Below, one piece after another: positions 1 to 8,958 of a DNA stretch of 64,000 nt; the stretch's first letter is position 1, and each line of letters opens with the position of its first letter. The stretch is from Vibrio sp. 10N.286.49.B1. Lineage in GTDB: Bacteria > Pseudomonadota > Gammaproteobacteria > Enterobacterales > Vibrionaceae. The stretch lies in the NCBI RefSeq assembly GCF_002873335.1, contig NZ_MCUW01000010.1:1-64000 (forward strand). Direction: 5' to 3'. Both the position numbers and the translations under genes were made by a program. The notes below the pieces were generated by a model. The model was not told the DNA's origin and made no database searches. It worked only from the letters and a program-made list of their open reading frames with translations.

Positions 1-1035
1 TTCGTTATCAATCGCAACGTAAGTAAAGGTCACGTCTTCAGTTTGACCATCGGTCAGTTGTTGAAAGTCATCACCAGGATTGAAGGAATACGTACCATCA
101 GCATTAAAGGTTAAATTACCTTTATCCTCAGGAATATCATTAAGCAAAGCATAAGCGTTAACAGTGCCGTCAACGTCCGTTGCCTCAGGAAGCACACCAT
201 TTAAAACAGAATCTTCGTCCGTATTAACATCATCGTCATAGGCGACAGGAGCGTCGTTAACCTCATTGAGTGTTATCTCGACACCACCAGACTGAACTGA
301 GTTGGGTGCATCTCGTCCATCATCAACAGTATAATCAAGGCTACCTACCTCTTCGCCGTCTTGATAATCTGACGGTGCGTCATACTGAAGGTTAGCGAGT
401 TCGTTTAGTGTTAGCTCATCACCGACAGAAACTTCAGAGCCGTCCCCCAGTGTAATCGCGCCAAGCAACGGAAGTGAGGTGACCCTGATTGTCAATTGGT
501 CATTGTTCGCATCCGTTGGTAGTGCCAAAGACAACAAGTTGTCTTGCGACTCTTCGTCGAAATTTCTGAACTGATTAAAGGTAACAGGTGCAGAGTTACT
601 TAGAAATTGAAGCAACACGAGGGATTGGGTCCGGTTAAGCCCTTGTGCTTCAAGGCCTGTTGTATCAAATTGGGTCTGTGCAATTGTCTGAGCGTTCTCA
701 CGAAGAAGGCTGCCTGAAGCGATGAGACTTGATCCTTGCAGCTCACCAGCAGCAGGAGCTTGTTCTTGATTCTCGGAAGGGTCATCACCCGCTTCAATTT
801 GGGCGATAATTTGCTCTGCATCCAACTCTGGTGCAACAATATTTTGACCAGAACCATCTTCTTGAATCAATTGAACTGATAATTCATTATCAATCTCAGC
901 ATTTTCTAATACATCAATGATTACATCACCGACTCTAGGAGCGACCCCTTCAGGTAGCAACGCTAGCTTACCCGCGCTATCAAGCACCAACGTACCAGAA
1001 ACTTGCACCAATCCAATTAGAGACAATACACTCAT
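1..1035 (-). CDS. Large RTX/VCBS-type surface adhesin with N-terminal retention module (3' end beyond window)
   Basis: The gene starts at ATG 1035, with AGGAG a few bases upstream, and runs off the left edge, so about 345 N-terminal residues are visible. Residues 1-60 resemble the retention module of LapA-like adhesins (VSGTLVLDSAGKLALL, then an acidic VGDVIIDVLEN segment). An Ala-Ala-Gly-Glu motif at residues 95-98 sits in the acidic linker, where the periplasmic protease LapG cuts di-alanine sites in this family. From about residue 135 the protein becomes cadherin/VCBS-like: Asp/Asn-rich beta repeats such as YTVDDGRDAPN and LNEVNDAPVAYDDD. There is no classical signal peptide, as expected for type I secretion. 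The full protein is probably very large. Biofilm or attachment function is inferred from the family. No lapG/lapD or secretion genes are in view. Confidence 0.85.
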   Translation of the reverse strand, partial: MSVLSLIGLVQVSGTLVLDSAGKLALLPEGVAPRVGDVIIDVLENAEIDNELSVQLIQEDGSGQNIVAPELDAEQIIAQIEAGDDPSENQEQAPAAGELQGSSLIASGSLLRENAQTIAQTQFDTTGLEAQGLNRTQSLVLLQFLSNSAPVTFNQFRNFDEESQDNLLSLALPTDANNDQLTIRVTSLPLLGAITLGDGSEVSVGDELTLNELANLQYDAPSDYQDGEEVGSLDYTVDDGRDAPNSVQSGGVEITLNEVNDAPVAYDDDVNTDEDSVLNGVLPEATDVDGTVNAYALLNDIPEDKGNLTFNADGTYSFNPGDDFQQLTDGQTEDVTFTYVAIDNE

Positions 1036-1220
1036 GACTTACTCCTTGTGTTACTTCCCTGCTTTCGGAAATAACGTCGTATTCAGACCTAGCTAACTCT
1101 ATATATAATGTTTTTAACTGTAGGCGAACCAAAAACCTACATTTGCATTACATTTAGATACCAGAGCATTCATCTAATTGAAACTATTCTTCCATGTTTT
1201 TTTGTATTGTCTCAAAAACG

Positions 1221-1250
1221 AAAAAAGTCTCGCAATTGCGAGACTTTTTT
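1221..1250. terminator. Bidirectional intrinsic terminator
   Basis: An AAAAAAGTCTCGC arm, AATT centre and GCGAGACTTTTTT arm form a near-perfect stem with A/T runs on both sides. It lies immediately downstream of gltS (minus strand) and could also work in the other direction. Confidence 0.85.
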
Positions 1251-1266
1251 TAAGCAGTTTCAGTAT

Positions 1267-2493
1267 TCAACCTATTACGGTAATGAAACCCTGAATGATG
1301 ATGAGGTTAACGATATCAATAAAGAACGCCCCTACAATAGGAACCACCATAAACGCTTGTGGTGATGGTCCAAAACGATTAACAATTGACCCCATATTCA
1401 TGACCGCCGTTGGTGTCGCGCCTAAACCAAAACCACAGTGTCCACCGGCAATCACGGCCCCGTCATAATTTTTACCCATCACTCGGAATGTCACGTAATA
1501 AGCAAAGCACCCCAAAATCACAGATTGAACAGCAAGAATAATCAAAAACGGGATCGCCAAATCGAAAATATTCCATAGTTGCAGGCTCATTAACGCCATT
1601 GCAAGAAACAACGACAATGATACCGTCCCAAGAATATCGATGGTTTCCGCATCGACTTTATACGATTTCGAGACTTCGCACACATTGGTAATAAATACCC
1701 CAATGAACAAGGCATAAACAAAGTCTGGGATCATCAACCACGAAACTTCAAAGCTATTAACCCATTCATGCAAATACTTAGCACCAGTGACACAGAGTAA
1801 TAAAATAAACAGCATCTCAATGACTTTTTTAGCTGTAACTCGGTCTTTTTCGTATTCGTTATAAGTCACAAGCTCAGGGAACCGTTCATGTGTATCGTTG
1901 CCGCGGCCGTATTCCGACTCAAAGTTGTTCTTGTCGATAAGTCGTTGTGCCACAGGGCTACCGATAATACCGCCAATAATTAAACCAAATGTGGCCGATG
2001 CCATGGCAATCTCAAGGGTATTCTCAATTCCAAAGGTGTCGGTGAAGGTTTGCGCCCAAGCAGCCCCAGTACCGTGACCACCGGATAACGTAATAGAACC
2101 GGCGATTAACCCCATAATAGGTTCTAAGCCAAGTGCACTCGCCATACCCACACCAACAGCATTTTGGACAATGATGTATGCTGAGGCGACCGCCAAGAAC
2201 AAGAATACTTTTGCCCCACCTTTTAGCAACTGAGTGTAGTTCGCAGCGAGCCCGACCGTACTAAAAAACATCAGCATGAACGTTTTTTGTAACGGTAATG
2301 AAAACTCTAAATTGATGCCATTAAAATGCATAATGGTGATGATAAAAGCAACAATCAGACCGCCGACAATCGGCTCTGGGATGTTGTATTTTTTTAAGGC
2401 GGGTAATTTACTGTTGATCAGGTGTCCGAGAAAAAGAACGCTGATTGCGATCAAGAAGGATTCTAATGTTCCAACAGAGATAGTGTTGTTCAT
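1267..2493 (-). CDS. gltS: Sodium/glutamate symporter GltS
   Basis: This is a 408-residue polytopic inner-membrane protein that imports glutamate with Na+. It is made almost entirely of hydrophobic helices and has the internal duplication typical of GltS. The two re-entrant glycine-rich loops are visible as SGGHGTGAAWAQTF in the first half and AGGHCGFGLGATPTAVMN in the second half. The length matches the family (about 400). It is monocistronic, with a strong terminator just downstream and a long leader upstream. The neighbours do not bear on its function. Confidence 0.95.
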   Translation of the reverse strand: MNNTISVGTLESFLIAISVLFLGHLINSKLPALKKYNIPEPIVGGLIVAFIITIMHFNGINLEFSLPLQKTFMLMFFSTVGLAANYTQLLKGGAKVFLFLAVASAYIIVQNAVGVGMASALGLEPIMGLIAGSITLSGGHGTGAAWAQTFTDTFGIENTLEIAMASATFGLIIGGIIGSPVAQRLIDKNNFESEYGRGNDTHERFPELVTYNEYEKDRVTAKKVIEMLFILLLCVTGAKYLHEWVNSFEVSWLMIPDFVYALFIGVFITNVCEVSKSYKVDAETIDILGTVSLSLFLAMALMSLQLWNIFDLAIPFLIILAVQSVILGCFAYYVTFRVMGKNYDGAVIAGGHCGFGLGATPTAVMNMGSIVNRFGPSPQAFMVVPIVGAFFIDIVNLIIIQGFITVIG

Positions 2494-2836
2494 ATAACCT
2501 CTTTGTATACTTATCGCTCATCTTCCTTAATGAGGTTAGGCTAATTTATGTACGTGTAGTAACAATTTAGGATAAATAGCGACAATAACAACATCACCAA
2601 ACAACCTTGTTAAGGTCAATCCAGTTTGTAAATTTAGGGTGCGATCTGAACTCAAGATACTGACATATAAGATGACTTTTGGTCTGATAAACATCGAGTT
2701 AATCAAAAAACCGTCTATACTGAGCGAGACAAAATAGGCAAAAAATCACTACACAACGTGAGTTTTAGGCGAAGGATTATAGCACACGACATACTTTAAT
2801 CCTAATGGTCGACAATTCAGGACAAGGAAGGAATGA
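2494..2836. other. Non-coding divergent promoter region
   Basis: This 343 bp AT-rich region separates the divergent gltS and the DUF4344 gene. No convincing ORF, RNA structure or long repeat was seen. A purine-rich AAGGAAGG at about 2825 serves as the ribosome-binding site of the right-hand gene. Confidence 0.5.
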
Positions 2837-3619
2837 ATGAAAATGAAGTCAACTCTCGTAATCGGATTACTCACACTTGCTTTTTCCAGCAATGGATTTT
2901 CTGCAATCAATTTTGAATACAATCCAGCAACCAGCACGACAGATAAACAAGCGCAACAAGCGTTGCAAGAGAGTGAGTTAGATGATCTCGTCTCTGAATT
3001 ATCTCAATCGTATTTCAAATTTGACCAAGCACTCACGATTACTTATGGCGCAGACGACGGACCACTCTATGACCCACAACAGCATCAAATCCTCATCCCT
3101 TACCAATTTTATATCGATTCGCTCAACTACTTTCTAAAACACAAGTACGAAAAGAAGTTTGGCAAACCCGCTTCTCAAGGGGCGGTGGATGTCATGTTAC
3201 ACACCCTCCTCCATGAAATTGGTCATGCTTACATTGCTGACCAACGCATTCCAATTCTCGGTAAAGAAGAAGATGCCGTCGATAACTTTGCCGCGGTGTT
3301 AATGATTAATTATGTGGAAGGTGGGGCTGATGCCGTTATCAGCGCTGCTGACATGTTTTCATTCGAATCAGAAAGTCGTCCTGAGTACTATGATATTTCT
3401 GAATATATCGGCGAACATAGCTTTGACTTACAAAGGTATTTTAGCGCGCTGTGCCTTGTATACGGCAGCAACCCTGAACAATACCCAACGCTTCTCGATG
3501 AGGTAGAACAAGATTACCGAGATGAAAGAAAAGAAGTATGCGTACAGACCTTTATGCAGATTGATGAAAACTGGCGTTATGTGCTGCAAATAGAGGAGCC
3601 TACCGAAGAAAAATCATAG
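2837..3619 (+). CDS. DUF4344-family secreted metallopeptidase-like protein
   Basis: This 260-residue protein starts with a Sec signal peptide (MKMKSTLVIGLLTLAFSSNG, cleavage around FSA). The central zinc-peptidase signature HEIGHAYIAD (HExxH) is followed by GKEEDAVDNFAA, whose acidic residues match the third-ligand region of DUF4344 metallopeptidases. The substrate is unknown and a periplasmic or secreted location is inferred. ATG 2837 was chosen because AAGGAAGG lies about 7 bp upstream. An ATG at 2833 is in another frame, and the in-frame ATG at 2843 is an alternative. A hairpin follows the stop codon. The gene converges on the dehydrogenase gene, with two parS2 motifs between them. Confidence 0.8.
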   Translation: MKMKSTLVIGLLTLAFSSNGFSAINFEYNPATSTTDKQAQQALQESELDDLVSELSQSYFKFDQALTITYGADDGPLYDPQQHQILIPYQFYIDSLNYFLKHKYEKKFGKPASQGAVDVMLHTLLHEIGHAYIADQRIPILGKEEDAVDNFAAVLMINYVEGGADAVISAADMFSFESESRPEYYDISEYIGEHSFDLQRYFSALCLVYGSNPEQYPTLLDEVEQDYRDERKEVCVQTFMQIDENWRYVLQIEEPTEEKS

Positions 3620-3644
3620 CCATGGTAGTAGTCCAAATAAACAA

Positions 3645-3690
3645 AGGTACGAAAGTGATACACACTCGTACCTCTGTTTCTTGTTTTGTT
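3645..3690 (+). terminator. Probable terminator of the DUF4344 gene
   Basis: The inverted repeat AGGTACGA (3645-3652) / TCGTACCT (3666-3673) is followed by the T-rich stretch TTTCTTGTTTTGTTTTT. Confidence 0.6.
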
Positions 3691-3703
3691 TTTACATCAT
3701 AAT

Positions 3704-3716
3704 TTTACAGTGTAAG
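3704..3716. other. parS2: parS2-like centromere site (one mismatch)
   Basis: TTTACAGTGTAAG differs from the Vibrio parS2 consensus TTTACANTGTAAA at the last base. It abuts a perfect site on its right. ParB2 binding is inferred. Confidence 0.65.
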
Positions 3717-3729
3717 TTTACAGTGTAAA
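3717..3729. other. parS2: parS2 centromere site
   Basis: TTTACAGTGTAAA is a perfect match to the published Vibrio chromosome 2 parS2 consensus. Together with the left copy it lies inside a larger 15-bp inverted repeat (3695-3709 / 3724-3738) that runs into the stop codon of the neighbouring minus-strand gene. ParB2 should bind here. Confidence 0.9.
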
Positions 3730-3730
3730 A

Positions 3731-4606
3731 TTATGATGTCGCTTGTTTTTTCACTGCTTTAAACAGTACAGAGGTATCTGAACGGCCTTCACCTTGCTCT
3801 GATAGGTCACGATAGCGCTCGATAGATTGCTGAGTCAAAGGTAAGGTGATTCCTTGACGGGATGCTTCATCAAGACAAAAACCTAAATCTTTAATCATCC
3901 AATCAATAGCAAAACCAAAGTCAAATTTATCTTGTGCCATTGTGTTAGCACGATTTTCCATTTGCCAAGACCCAGCAGCACCATTCTTTAAGCAATCGAC
4001 TAACGATGGTATGTCGAGACCGCTCTTTTGAGCCAAAAGCAGACCTTCTGATAATCCAGTCAACACGCCAGCAATACAAACTTGATTGACCATTTTTGCT
4101 CGTTGGCCTTGCCCAATCGCCCCCATAAGAACGGAGGACTTACCATAAGCGTTAAATACTGGTTGCAGCTTAGAGAAAATAGCGTCACTACCACCGCACA
4201 TAATAGTCAATACACCATTTTCTGCGCCAGCTTGTCCACCAGATACAGGAGCATCCATAAACTGAATACTAGATGCTGCGGCAGCAGCCCCTAACTCTTC
4301 GGCAAGTTGTGCCGATGTAGTTGTGTGATCAATAAGAATTGCACCCGACTTCATGGCAGCTAGTGCGCCGTTTTCGGCAATGGTCATTTGACGTACATCG
4401 TCATCATTCCCCACGCATAGCGCCACGACATCAGCGTCTTTTACGCACTCTGCGACCGTTTCTGCATAATTCCCGTTGTATTCACTCGTCCAACGTTGTG
4501 CTTTTTCTGTTGTTCGATTGTAAACCGTCACCTCAAAACCTGATGTTGCTAAGTGCCCTGCCATTGGGTAACCCATAACGCCAAGGCCAATAAAACTCAC
4601 CTTCAT
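3731..4606 (-). CDS. NAD(P)-dependent beta-hydroxyacid dehydrogenase (GarR/GlxR/MmsB family)
   Basis: This 291-residue cytosolic oxidoreductase belongs to the family of tartronate-semialdehyde reductases and 3-hydroxyisobutyrate dehydrogenases. Residues 1-30 carry the Rossmann dinucleotide motif GLGVMGYPMAGHLATSG, and the following VYNRT segment suggests NADP(H) preference. The substrate signature DAPVSGGQAGAENG lies near residues 118-131. The catalytic-lysine motif GQGQRAKMVNQ lies near 165-175. The exact substrate cannot be assigned because no glycerate or valine pathway genes are adjacent. The gene is apparently monocistronic. Its 3' end overlaps the arm of a parS2-containing inverted repeat. 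Confidence 0.88.
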   Translation of the reverse strand: MKVSFIGLGVMGYPMAGHLATSGFEVTVYNRTTEKAQRWTSEYNGNYAETVAECVKDADVVALCVGNDDDVRQMTIAENGALAAMKSGAILIDHTTTSAQLAEELGAAAAASSIQFMDAPVSGGQAGAENGVLTIMCGGSDAIFSKLQPVFNAYGKSSVLMGAIGQGQRAKMVNQVCIAGVLTGLSEGLLLAQKSGLDIPSLVDCLKNGAAGSWQMENRANTMAQDKFDFGFAIDWMIKDLGFCLDEASRQGITLPLTQQSIERYRDLSEQGEGRSDTSVLFKAVKKQATS

Positions 4607-4875
4607 TGTCTCTTCCTTATTTCTAATAGGTAGGTTATTGCTAATAGGTACGTTGCATTGTGATGATGTGTTACGAAAAGAAAATCACGATACCAAAACT
4701 CAAATTACCGTCAGCAAGTGTTGTTTTTACACGAAAACCTTCGAGGAATCACTAACGCATTGTTTCATTGCTTCTTTGAGCAAATAAGAAATACTATACA
4801 TTGTTACAGACAGCCATCACTTACATGCGATGCTGACAACATCAGAGAAGACGATCCGCGGGCGCTCACAGAAGC

Positions 4876-4886
4876 ATGATCAAGGG
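4876..4886 (+). repeat. Isolated RctB-iteron-like site
   Basis: GC followed by ATGATCAAGGG differs by one base from the ori2 iteron at 12274 (GCATGATCAAGAG). It lies in the 280 bp gap 4607-4886, about 7 kb from the origin array. It may be a chance occurrence of a Dam-palindrome-containing word. Confidence 0.3.
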
Positions 4887-7800
4887 TTAATCAACGAACA
4901 TATCGTGGTATCGATCAATTAGGTGACCAGACAATTTCTCGATCGACATCGGTTTATCAAAGAAATAGCCTTGAACATAATCACAACCCAATGATTGAAT
5001 AATTTGCAGTTGCTCTTTTGTTTCGACGCCTTCTGCGACAACATGATAACCAAACGCGTGCGACATCAATATTAAGGATTTTAGCATTACTTGATTGGCT
5101 GAGTTACCGTCCAGATCGTGTATAAACGTTTTATCAATCTTTACCTCGTCGAGCGGCAGCTTTTTAAGCAAAGAAAGCGAAGAAAAACCGGTTCCAAAAT
5201 CATCAAGAGCAACCTTAATACCCGCTCCTCGTAATTCGCTCAACGAGATAATACTCTGATCTAAATCGGTAATCGCTACCGTTTCCGTAATATCAATGAT
5301 AAAGCGTTCGGGGTCTAATTCATGTGACAGGATGCATTGAATAAATTGCGTAGTAAAATGAGCTCGGGTTAACTGACTAACACTCAGGTTTATCGACACA
5401 ATGTAGTCTGATGGGATACGTCGGCTTACCATATCTTGGCACACAACCATAAGTACATAGTCACTGAGTTGTTTGATCTGACCGGACTCTTCAGCGATTT
5501 TAATAAAAACATCGGGTGAGATCTCTACACCTTGATCATTCTTCCAGCGAGATAAAGCCTCTACTCGCTTTGTTGATTGATCATTAACCCCTAAAATAGG
5601 TTGATACCACACCTCTATTACTTCGTTCTTAATCGCTGATTTAAGTTGTACCTCTATAGAGATAAGTCGTAAGCTCTCCGTTGCCATCGACGCATTGTAA
5701 TGTACGGCTTTTCTACTCTTTGATTCTTTCGCACGATACATTGCCATGTCGGCTTTTTTTATCAAATCATCGGCCTGAAGGGCATCGTGAGGATAAAAAG
5801 CAATACCTATACTTCCTTGAGTACGCAGCTCAATGCCATCATGAACAAACGGTGTTTCCACGGCTCTAAGCAGTCGCCCTGCCAGCTCCAAAGCTTGCGC
5901 GGTGGTTTCAACATCGCACATAAATAAGAATTCATCACCTCCAAAGCGCGCTATGAGGTCATTTTTCCTTACCGCTTTTTGCAGCACACTCGCGACATAG
6001 CATAACAAAGCGTCACCGACACCATGCCCATAGGTATCATTAACAACCTTAAAGCGATTAAGATCCATCAGCATGATTGCTTTGGGTTGCCCCTGATTCT
6101 CATTAATATGTGTGGTCAAGGTATCAGTCATGCGGCGACGGTTAGCGACACCAGTTAAGGGATCGAAATAGGCAAGTCTTTGTATTTTTTCTGCGGATCT
6201 TTTCTGCTCGGTGATGTCCGTCATTGCTCCAAGCAAACGTTCAGGGCGACCATAGGCATCCCTAATCGCATGACCGCTTGCCGACACCCATAAGTAGTGG
6301 CCATCGCTGTGTTGCAAACGAAACTGGGCCTTAAACGTATTGTTTGTATCTAAATGACTCGTCAACTTTTCTTCTAACTCTGCAAGGTCATCTGCATGAA
6401 CTCTTTTAAAAAATTCTTGGCTTGGAAATACTTGATATTCTTCAACTTTCGGAAAATCCAGTATATCCAATAATCGACTGTTCCAATGGAGTTGATCTGA
6501 GGTTAAATCCCAATCCCAGATAGCGTCATTTGAAGAGTTATTCACGATCTGCAGCTGATTAGCAAGATCACTGGAGTACTTAGCTTTAGACTTTGCACTT
6601 TCCAATAATGCATCTCGCTCAAGGAACAACGCCAACATATCAAGGTAGTGGTGATAGCTGGCTAATTTACTTAGATTTGGCGAACCAGATATATCCTCCA
6701 ACACTGCTAGAATATGCTCACGGTTTTCTTCTGGTATTGCGACACACAGCAATGTCATGACGAAGTGATGAGGAAAACATGTTGCATCGTTGGAGGGGTA
6801 AGCTTCAAGGGAAATACGCTGGGTTAAACTCGAGGCAGGTGTTCGATCCAAAATGTAATTATCTGAATAAACAAAAGATTCTCCCTTAGCACGTGAACCG
6901 TCGATTGCCCATGCTATATTCATGTCAAAGAGACAATTAGCATTGGCGATTGAAGAGAACCCGGCCTGACCTTGAGAGTATAACGTCTCGTGCAATTCAG
7001 CAGGGGAGTGATCAGAATGGCAGAGTAGTTGTGCTCTTATCGACCGTGATGACATTGAGTTCAATTGACGATCGGTGGGTCGTTGTCCTTCTGTGCGAGC
7101 AGAACTCGTGGTGTCGACTTCACCAGATGACTCACGCACGACTAAAGACTGCGCAAGCAAGCTAACTTCAGATTGGTACGGTGCACCATTCACACGCTCT
7201 AGGAGCCTTCTTATGGCCATTTGCGCCAATTGTTCTAATCCTTGGTCAACAGTGGTTAACGTCGGATGACATCGCTCTCCTAAAAAGATGTTGTCCACTC
7301 CAACAACGGCGACCTCTTTTGGAACTTCAACCCCGGCCAATGCCAGCATTTCCATTAAGCCGATAGCGCAATGATCAGTGGCACAAATGATAGCGCTGCA
7401 GGGAGCGTTACGTTCACAGAACTGTTTAGCCGCGATTCTTCCACCATGCAAAGAAGCATCACGTACATTGAAGAGTTGGTTTAGTGTAAATTCGTGTTGA
7501 AACGTTTTAACCTGGCTCTGGAACGACTTGAAGCGCATGCGCACGTCGTTAACCGATAGGTCACCGCAAAACCCTATCTTTGAATGACCTAGCTCGACTA
7601 AGTGGCGGTATAAAGCGGCGACCCCACTGGCCTGATCACTCGACAATTGTTCCACCATAAGCGGCGCATAGCTTGCTCCAATTGACAGCACGGGAATGTC
7701 CTTATCCAAAGCCCTTTCAATCAACGGATAGGCGGCAGCATGCAACACAACGAGCAACGCATCAATATGTTCAAAAGCAAATGAGCTATCAAAATCCCGT

Positions 7801-7973
7801 CTATGACCCACTCGATAAAAGACAAGATTGACGCCTAATCGTTGAGCATGGAATCTCAATGTACTCGTGATTTCTCCCATATAAAAGCCACTCAACATAG
7901 GCAAAATTACCCCTACGGTCGAGGGAGTTAAGTATGTATCATGCTGATTTACATTCATTATCATGCTGCTCAT
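4887..7973 (-). CDS. LacI-type sugar-sensor / PAS / GGDEF / EAL c-di-GMP protein
   Basis: This is a cytoplasmic protein of about 1028 residues from ATG 7973. An in-frame upstream GTG at 8051 would give 1054 residues, and no strong ribosome-binding site settles the start. In 1054-residue numbering, residues 44-310 match the ligand-binding domain of LacI/GalR repressors (STVGVILPMLSGFYMGEI, LVELGHSKIGFCGD, VGVDNIFLGERCHPTLTTVD) but lack the helix-turn-helix. A linker region of unknown fold follows, then a PAS/PAC domain at about 500-617. The GGDEF domain has GGDEF at 704-708 and an intact inhibitory RxxD at 695-698. The EAL domain has Glu-Ala-Leu at 831-833 and a conserved DDFGTGFSSLSLL. Both catalytic signatures are intact, so synthesis and hydrolysis of c-di-GMP are both possible. 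A small-molecule, probably sugar-like, ligand is inferred from the fold. Confidence 0.88.
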   Translation of the reverse strand: MSSMIMNVNQHDTYLTPSTVGVILPMLSGFYMGEITSTLRFHAQRLGVNLVFYRVGHRRDFDSSFAFEHIDALLVVLHAAAYPLIERALDKDIPVLSIGASYAPLMVEQLSSDQASGVAALYRHLVELGHSKIGFCGDLSVNDVRMRFKSFQSQVKTFQHEFTLNQLFNVRDASLHGGRIAAKQFCERNAPCSAIICATDHCAIGLMEMLALAGVEVPKEVAVVGVDNIFLGERCHPTLTTVDQGLEQLAQMAIRRLLERVNGAPYQSEVSLLAQSLVVRESSGEVDTTSSARTEGQRPTDRQLNSMSSRSIRAQLLCHSDHSPAELHETLYSQGQAGFSSIANANCLFDMNIAWAIDGSRAKGESFVYSDNYILDRTPASSLTQRISLEAYPSNDATCFPHHFVMTLLCVAIPEENREHILAVLEDISGSPNLSKLASYHHYLDMLALFLERDALLESAKSKAKYSSDLANQLQIVNNSSNDAIWDWDLTSDQLHWNSRLLDILDFPKVEEYQVFPSQEFFKRVHADDLAELEEKLTSHLDTNNTFKAQFRLQHSDGHYLWVSASGHAIRDAYGRPERLLGAMTDITEQKRSAEKIQRLAYFDPLTGVANRRRMTDTLTTHINENQGQPKAIMLMDLNRFKVVNDTYGHGVGDALLCYVASVLQKAVRKNDLIARFGGDEFLFMCDVETTAQALELAGRLLRAVETPFVHDGIELRTQGSIGIAFYPHDALQADDLIKKADMAMYRAKESKSRKAVHYNASMATESLRLISIEVQLKSAIKNEVIEVWYQPILGVNDQSTKRVEALSRWKNDQGVEISPDVFIKIAEESGQIKQLSDYVLMVVCQDMVSRRIPSDYIVSINLSVSQLTRAHFTTQFIQCILSHELDPERFIIDITETVAITDLDQSIISLSELRGAGIKVALDDFGTGFSSLSLLKKLPLDEVKIDKTFIHDLDGNSANQVMLKSLILMSHAFGYHVVAEGVETKEQLQIIQSLGCDYVQGYFFDKPMSIEKLSGHLIDRYHDMFVD

Positions 7974-8104
7974 ATCGAGTGATAACAAACACAGTAAAAA
8001 ATTTTTGACTTGGGATGGAGCCATCGTGCTGAGGAATGTTAACAAGCGCACATTTGGTAGGAGACGAATAGTCGAAAATTAGACGATTATATTGTTTATT
8101 AAAA

Positions 8105-8134
8105 CAAAAAAAGAGCCAGTAAACACTGGCTCTT
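8105..8134 (-). terminator. Intrinsic terminator of the YebC-family gene
   Basis: The stem AAGAGCCAGT / ACTGGCTCTT with loop AAAC is preceded by an A-run on the plus strand, that is, a U-tract on the minus-strand transcript. It lies 24 bp beyond the stop codon. Confidence 0.85.
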
Positions 8135-8157
8135 CTCGGTATATTACTTGTCGTTCA

Positions 8158-8874
8158 TTACGCTTCAGCGTTATGATAAACCTGTTGAACATCATCACAG
8201 TCATCAAGAAGATCGAGGAATTTTTGGAATTTCTCATCATCTTCTTCTGCAACCGTAGTATGAACTTGCGGTACAAATGTGATTTCTTCTACATCGAGTA
8301 CCAAGTCAGGGTATTCAGCCGCGAGTGCAGTTTTTGCTTTAAAGAACTCAGTATTCGGTGCGAAGACAGTGATCACGCCTTCTTCTAGCTCAATATCCGC
8401 CACATCGACATCAGCCATCATCAGTGCTTCTAATACGGCTTCTTCGTCATCACCTTGAAACTGGAATACAGCTTGGTGCTCAAACATGTGCGCAACAGTA
8501 CCAGGGCCGCCTATTTTAGCGCCTGTTTTCACAAAGCACTGACGAACATCTTGGAACGTACGGTTGCCATTGTCAGTCAAACAATCAACGATAACGCTAA
8601 CGCCACCTGGGCCAAACCCTTCGTAACGAGCAGCATGGTAGTCTTCACCACCCCCACCGTTAGCTTTGTCCAACGCTTTATCGATAACGTGAGCTGGAAC
8701 TTGGTCTTTTTTCGCTTTGGCAATGAGATGCTTCAGCGATAAGTTCATATCTGGGTCGCTACCGCCATTTTTAGCACTAACGTAAATTTCTTTACCGTAT
8801 TTGGAATAAACTTTAATTTTTGCGCCTGCAGTTTTCGCCATAGAGGCTTTGCGCACTTCAAAACTTCTTCCCAT
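8158..8874 (-). CDS. YebC/PmpR-family protein (YeeN-like)
   Basis: This 238-residue protein is the usual length of the YebC/TACO1 family. Members act as DNA-binding regulators in some bacteria and as translation factors at polyproline stalls in others. Visible family motifs are [17 protein letters not shown], the glycine-rich [19 protein letters not shown] and [16 protein letters not shown]. The C-terminal domain is acidic ([19 protein letters not shown]), as is usual. The start [17 protein letters not shown] resembles the YeeN subgroup. The protein is cytosolic and monocistronic, with its own terminator. Which of the two proposed functions applies cannot be told from sequence. Confidence 0.93.
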   Translation of the reverse strand: MGRSFEVRKASMAKTAGAKIKVYSKYGKEIYVSAKNGGSDPDMNLSLKHLIAKAKKDQVPAHVIDKALDKANGGGGEDYHAARYEGFGPGGVSVIVDCLTDNGNRTFQDVRQCFVKTGAKIGGPGTVAHMFEHQAVFQFQGDDEEAVLEALMMADVDVADIELEEGVITVFAPNTEFFKAKTALAAEYPDLVLDVEEITFVPQVHTTVAEEDDEKFQKFLDLLDDCDDVQQVYHNAEA

Positions 8875-8958
8875 CGGGATGTTCTCTCTTATTCAGTTTA
8901 ATGCGGGGATTTTATCAAATCACGGAAGCAAATCAATTGTGATAAGTCATGTAAACAA

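Noticed and set aside
1108..1365. 85-residue plus-strand ORF after the adhesin start
   Set aside because: It crosses the terminator hairpin and the end of gltS and has low-complexity composition; not a gene.
8079..8388. Short ORFs on both strands around the YebC-family terminator
   Set aside because: They overlap the C-terminal coding region and the hairpin in other frames; no ribosome-binding site or domain.
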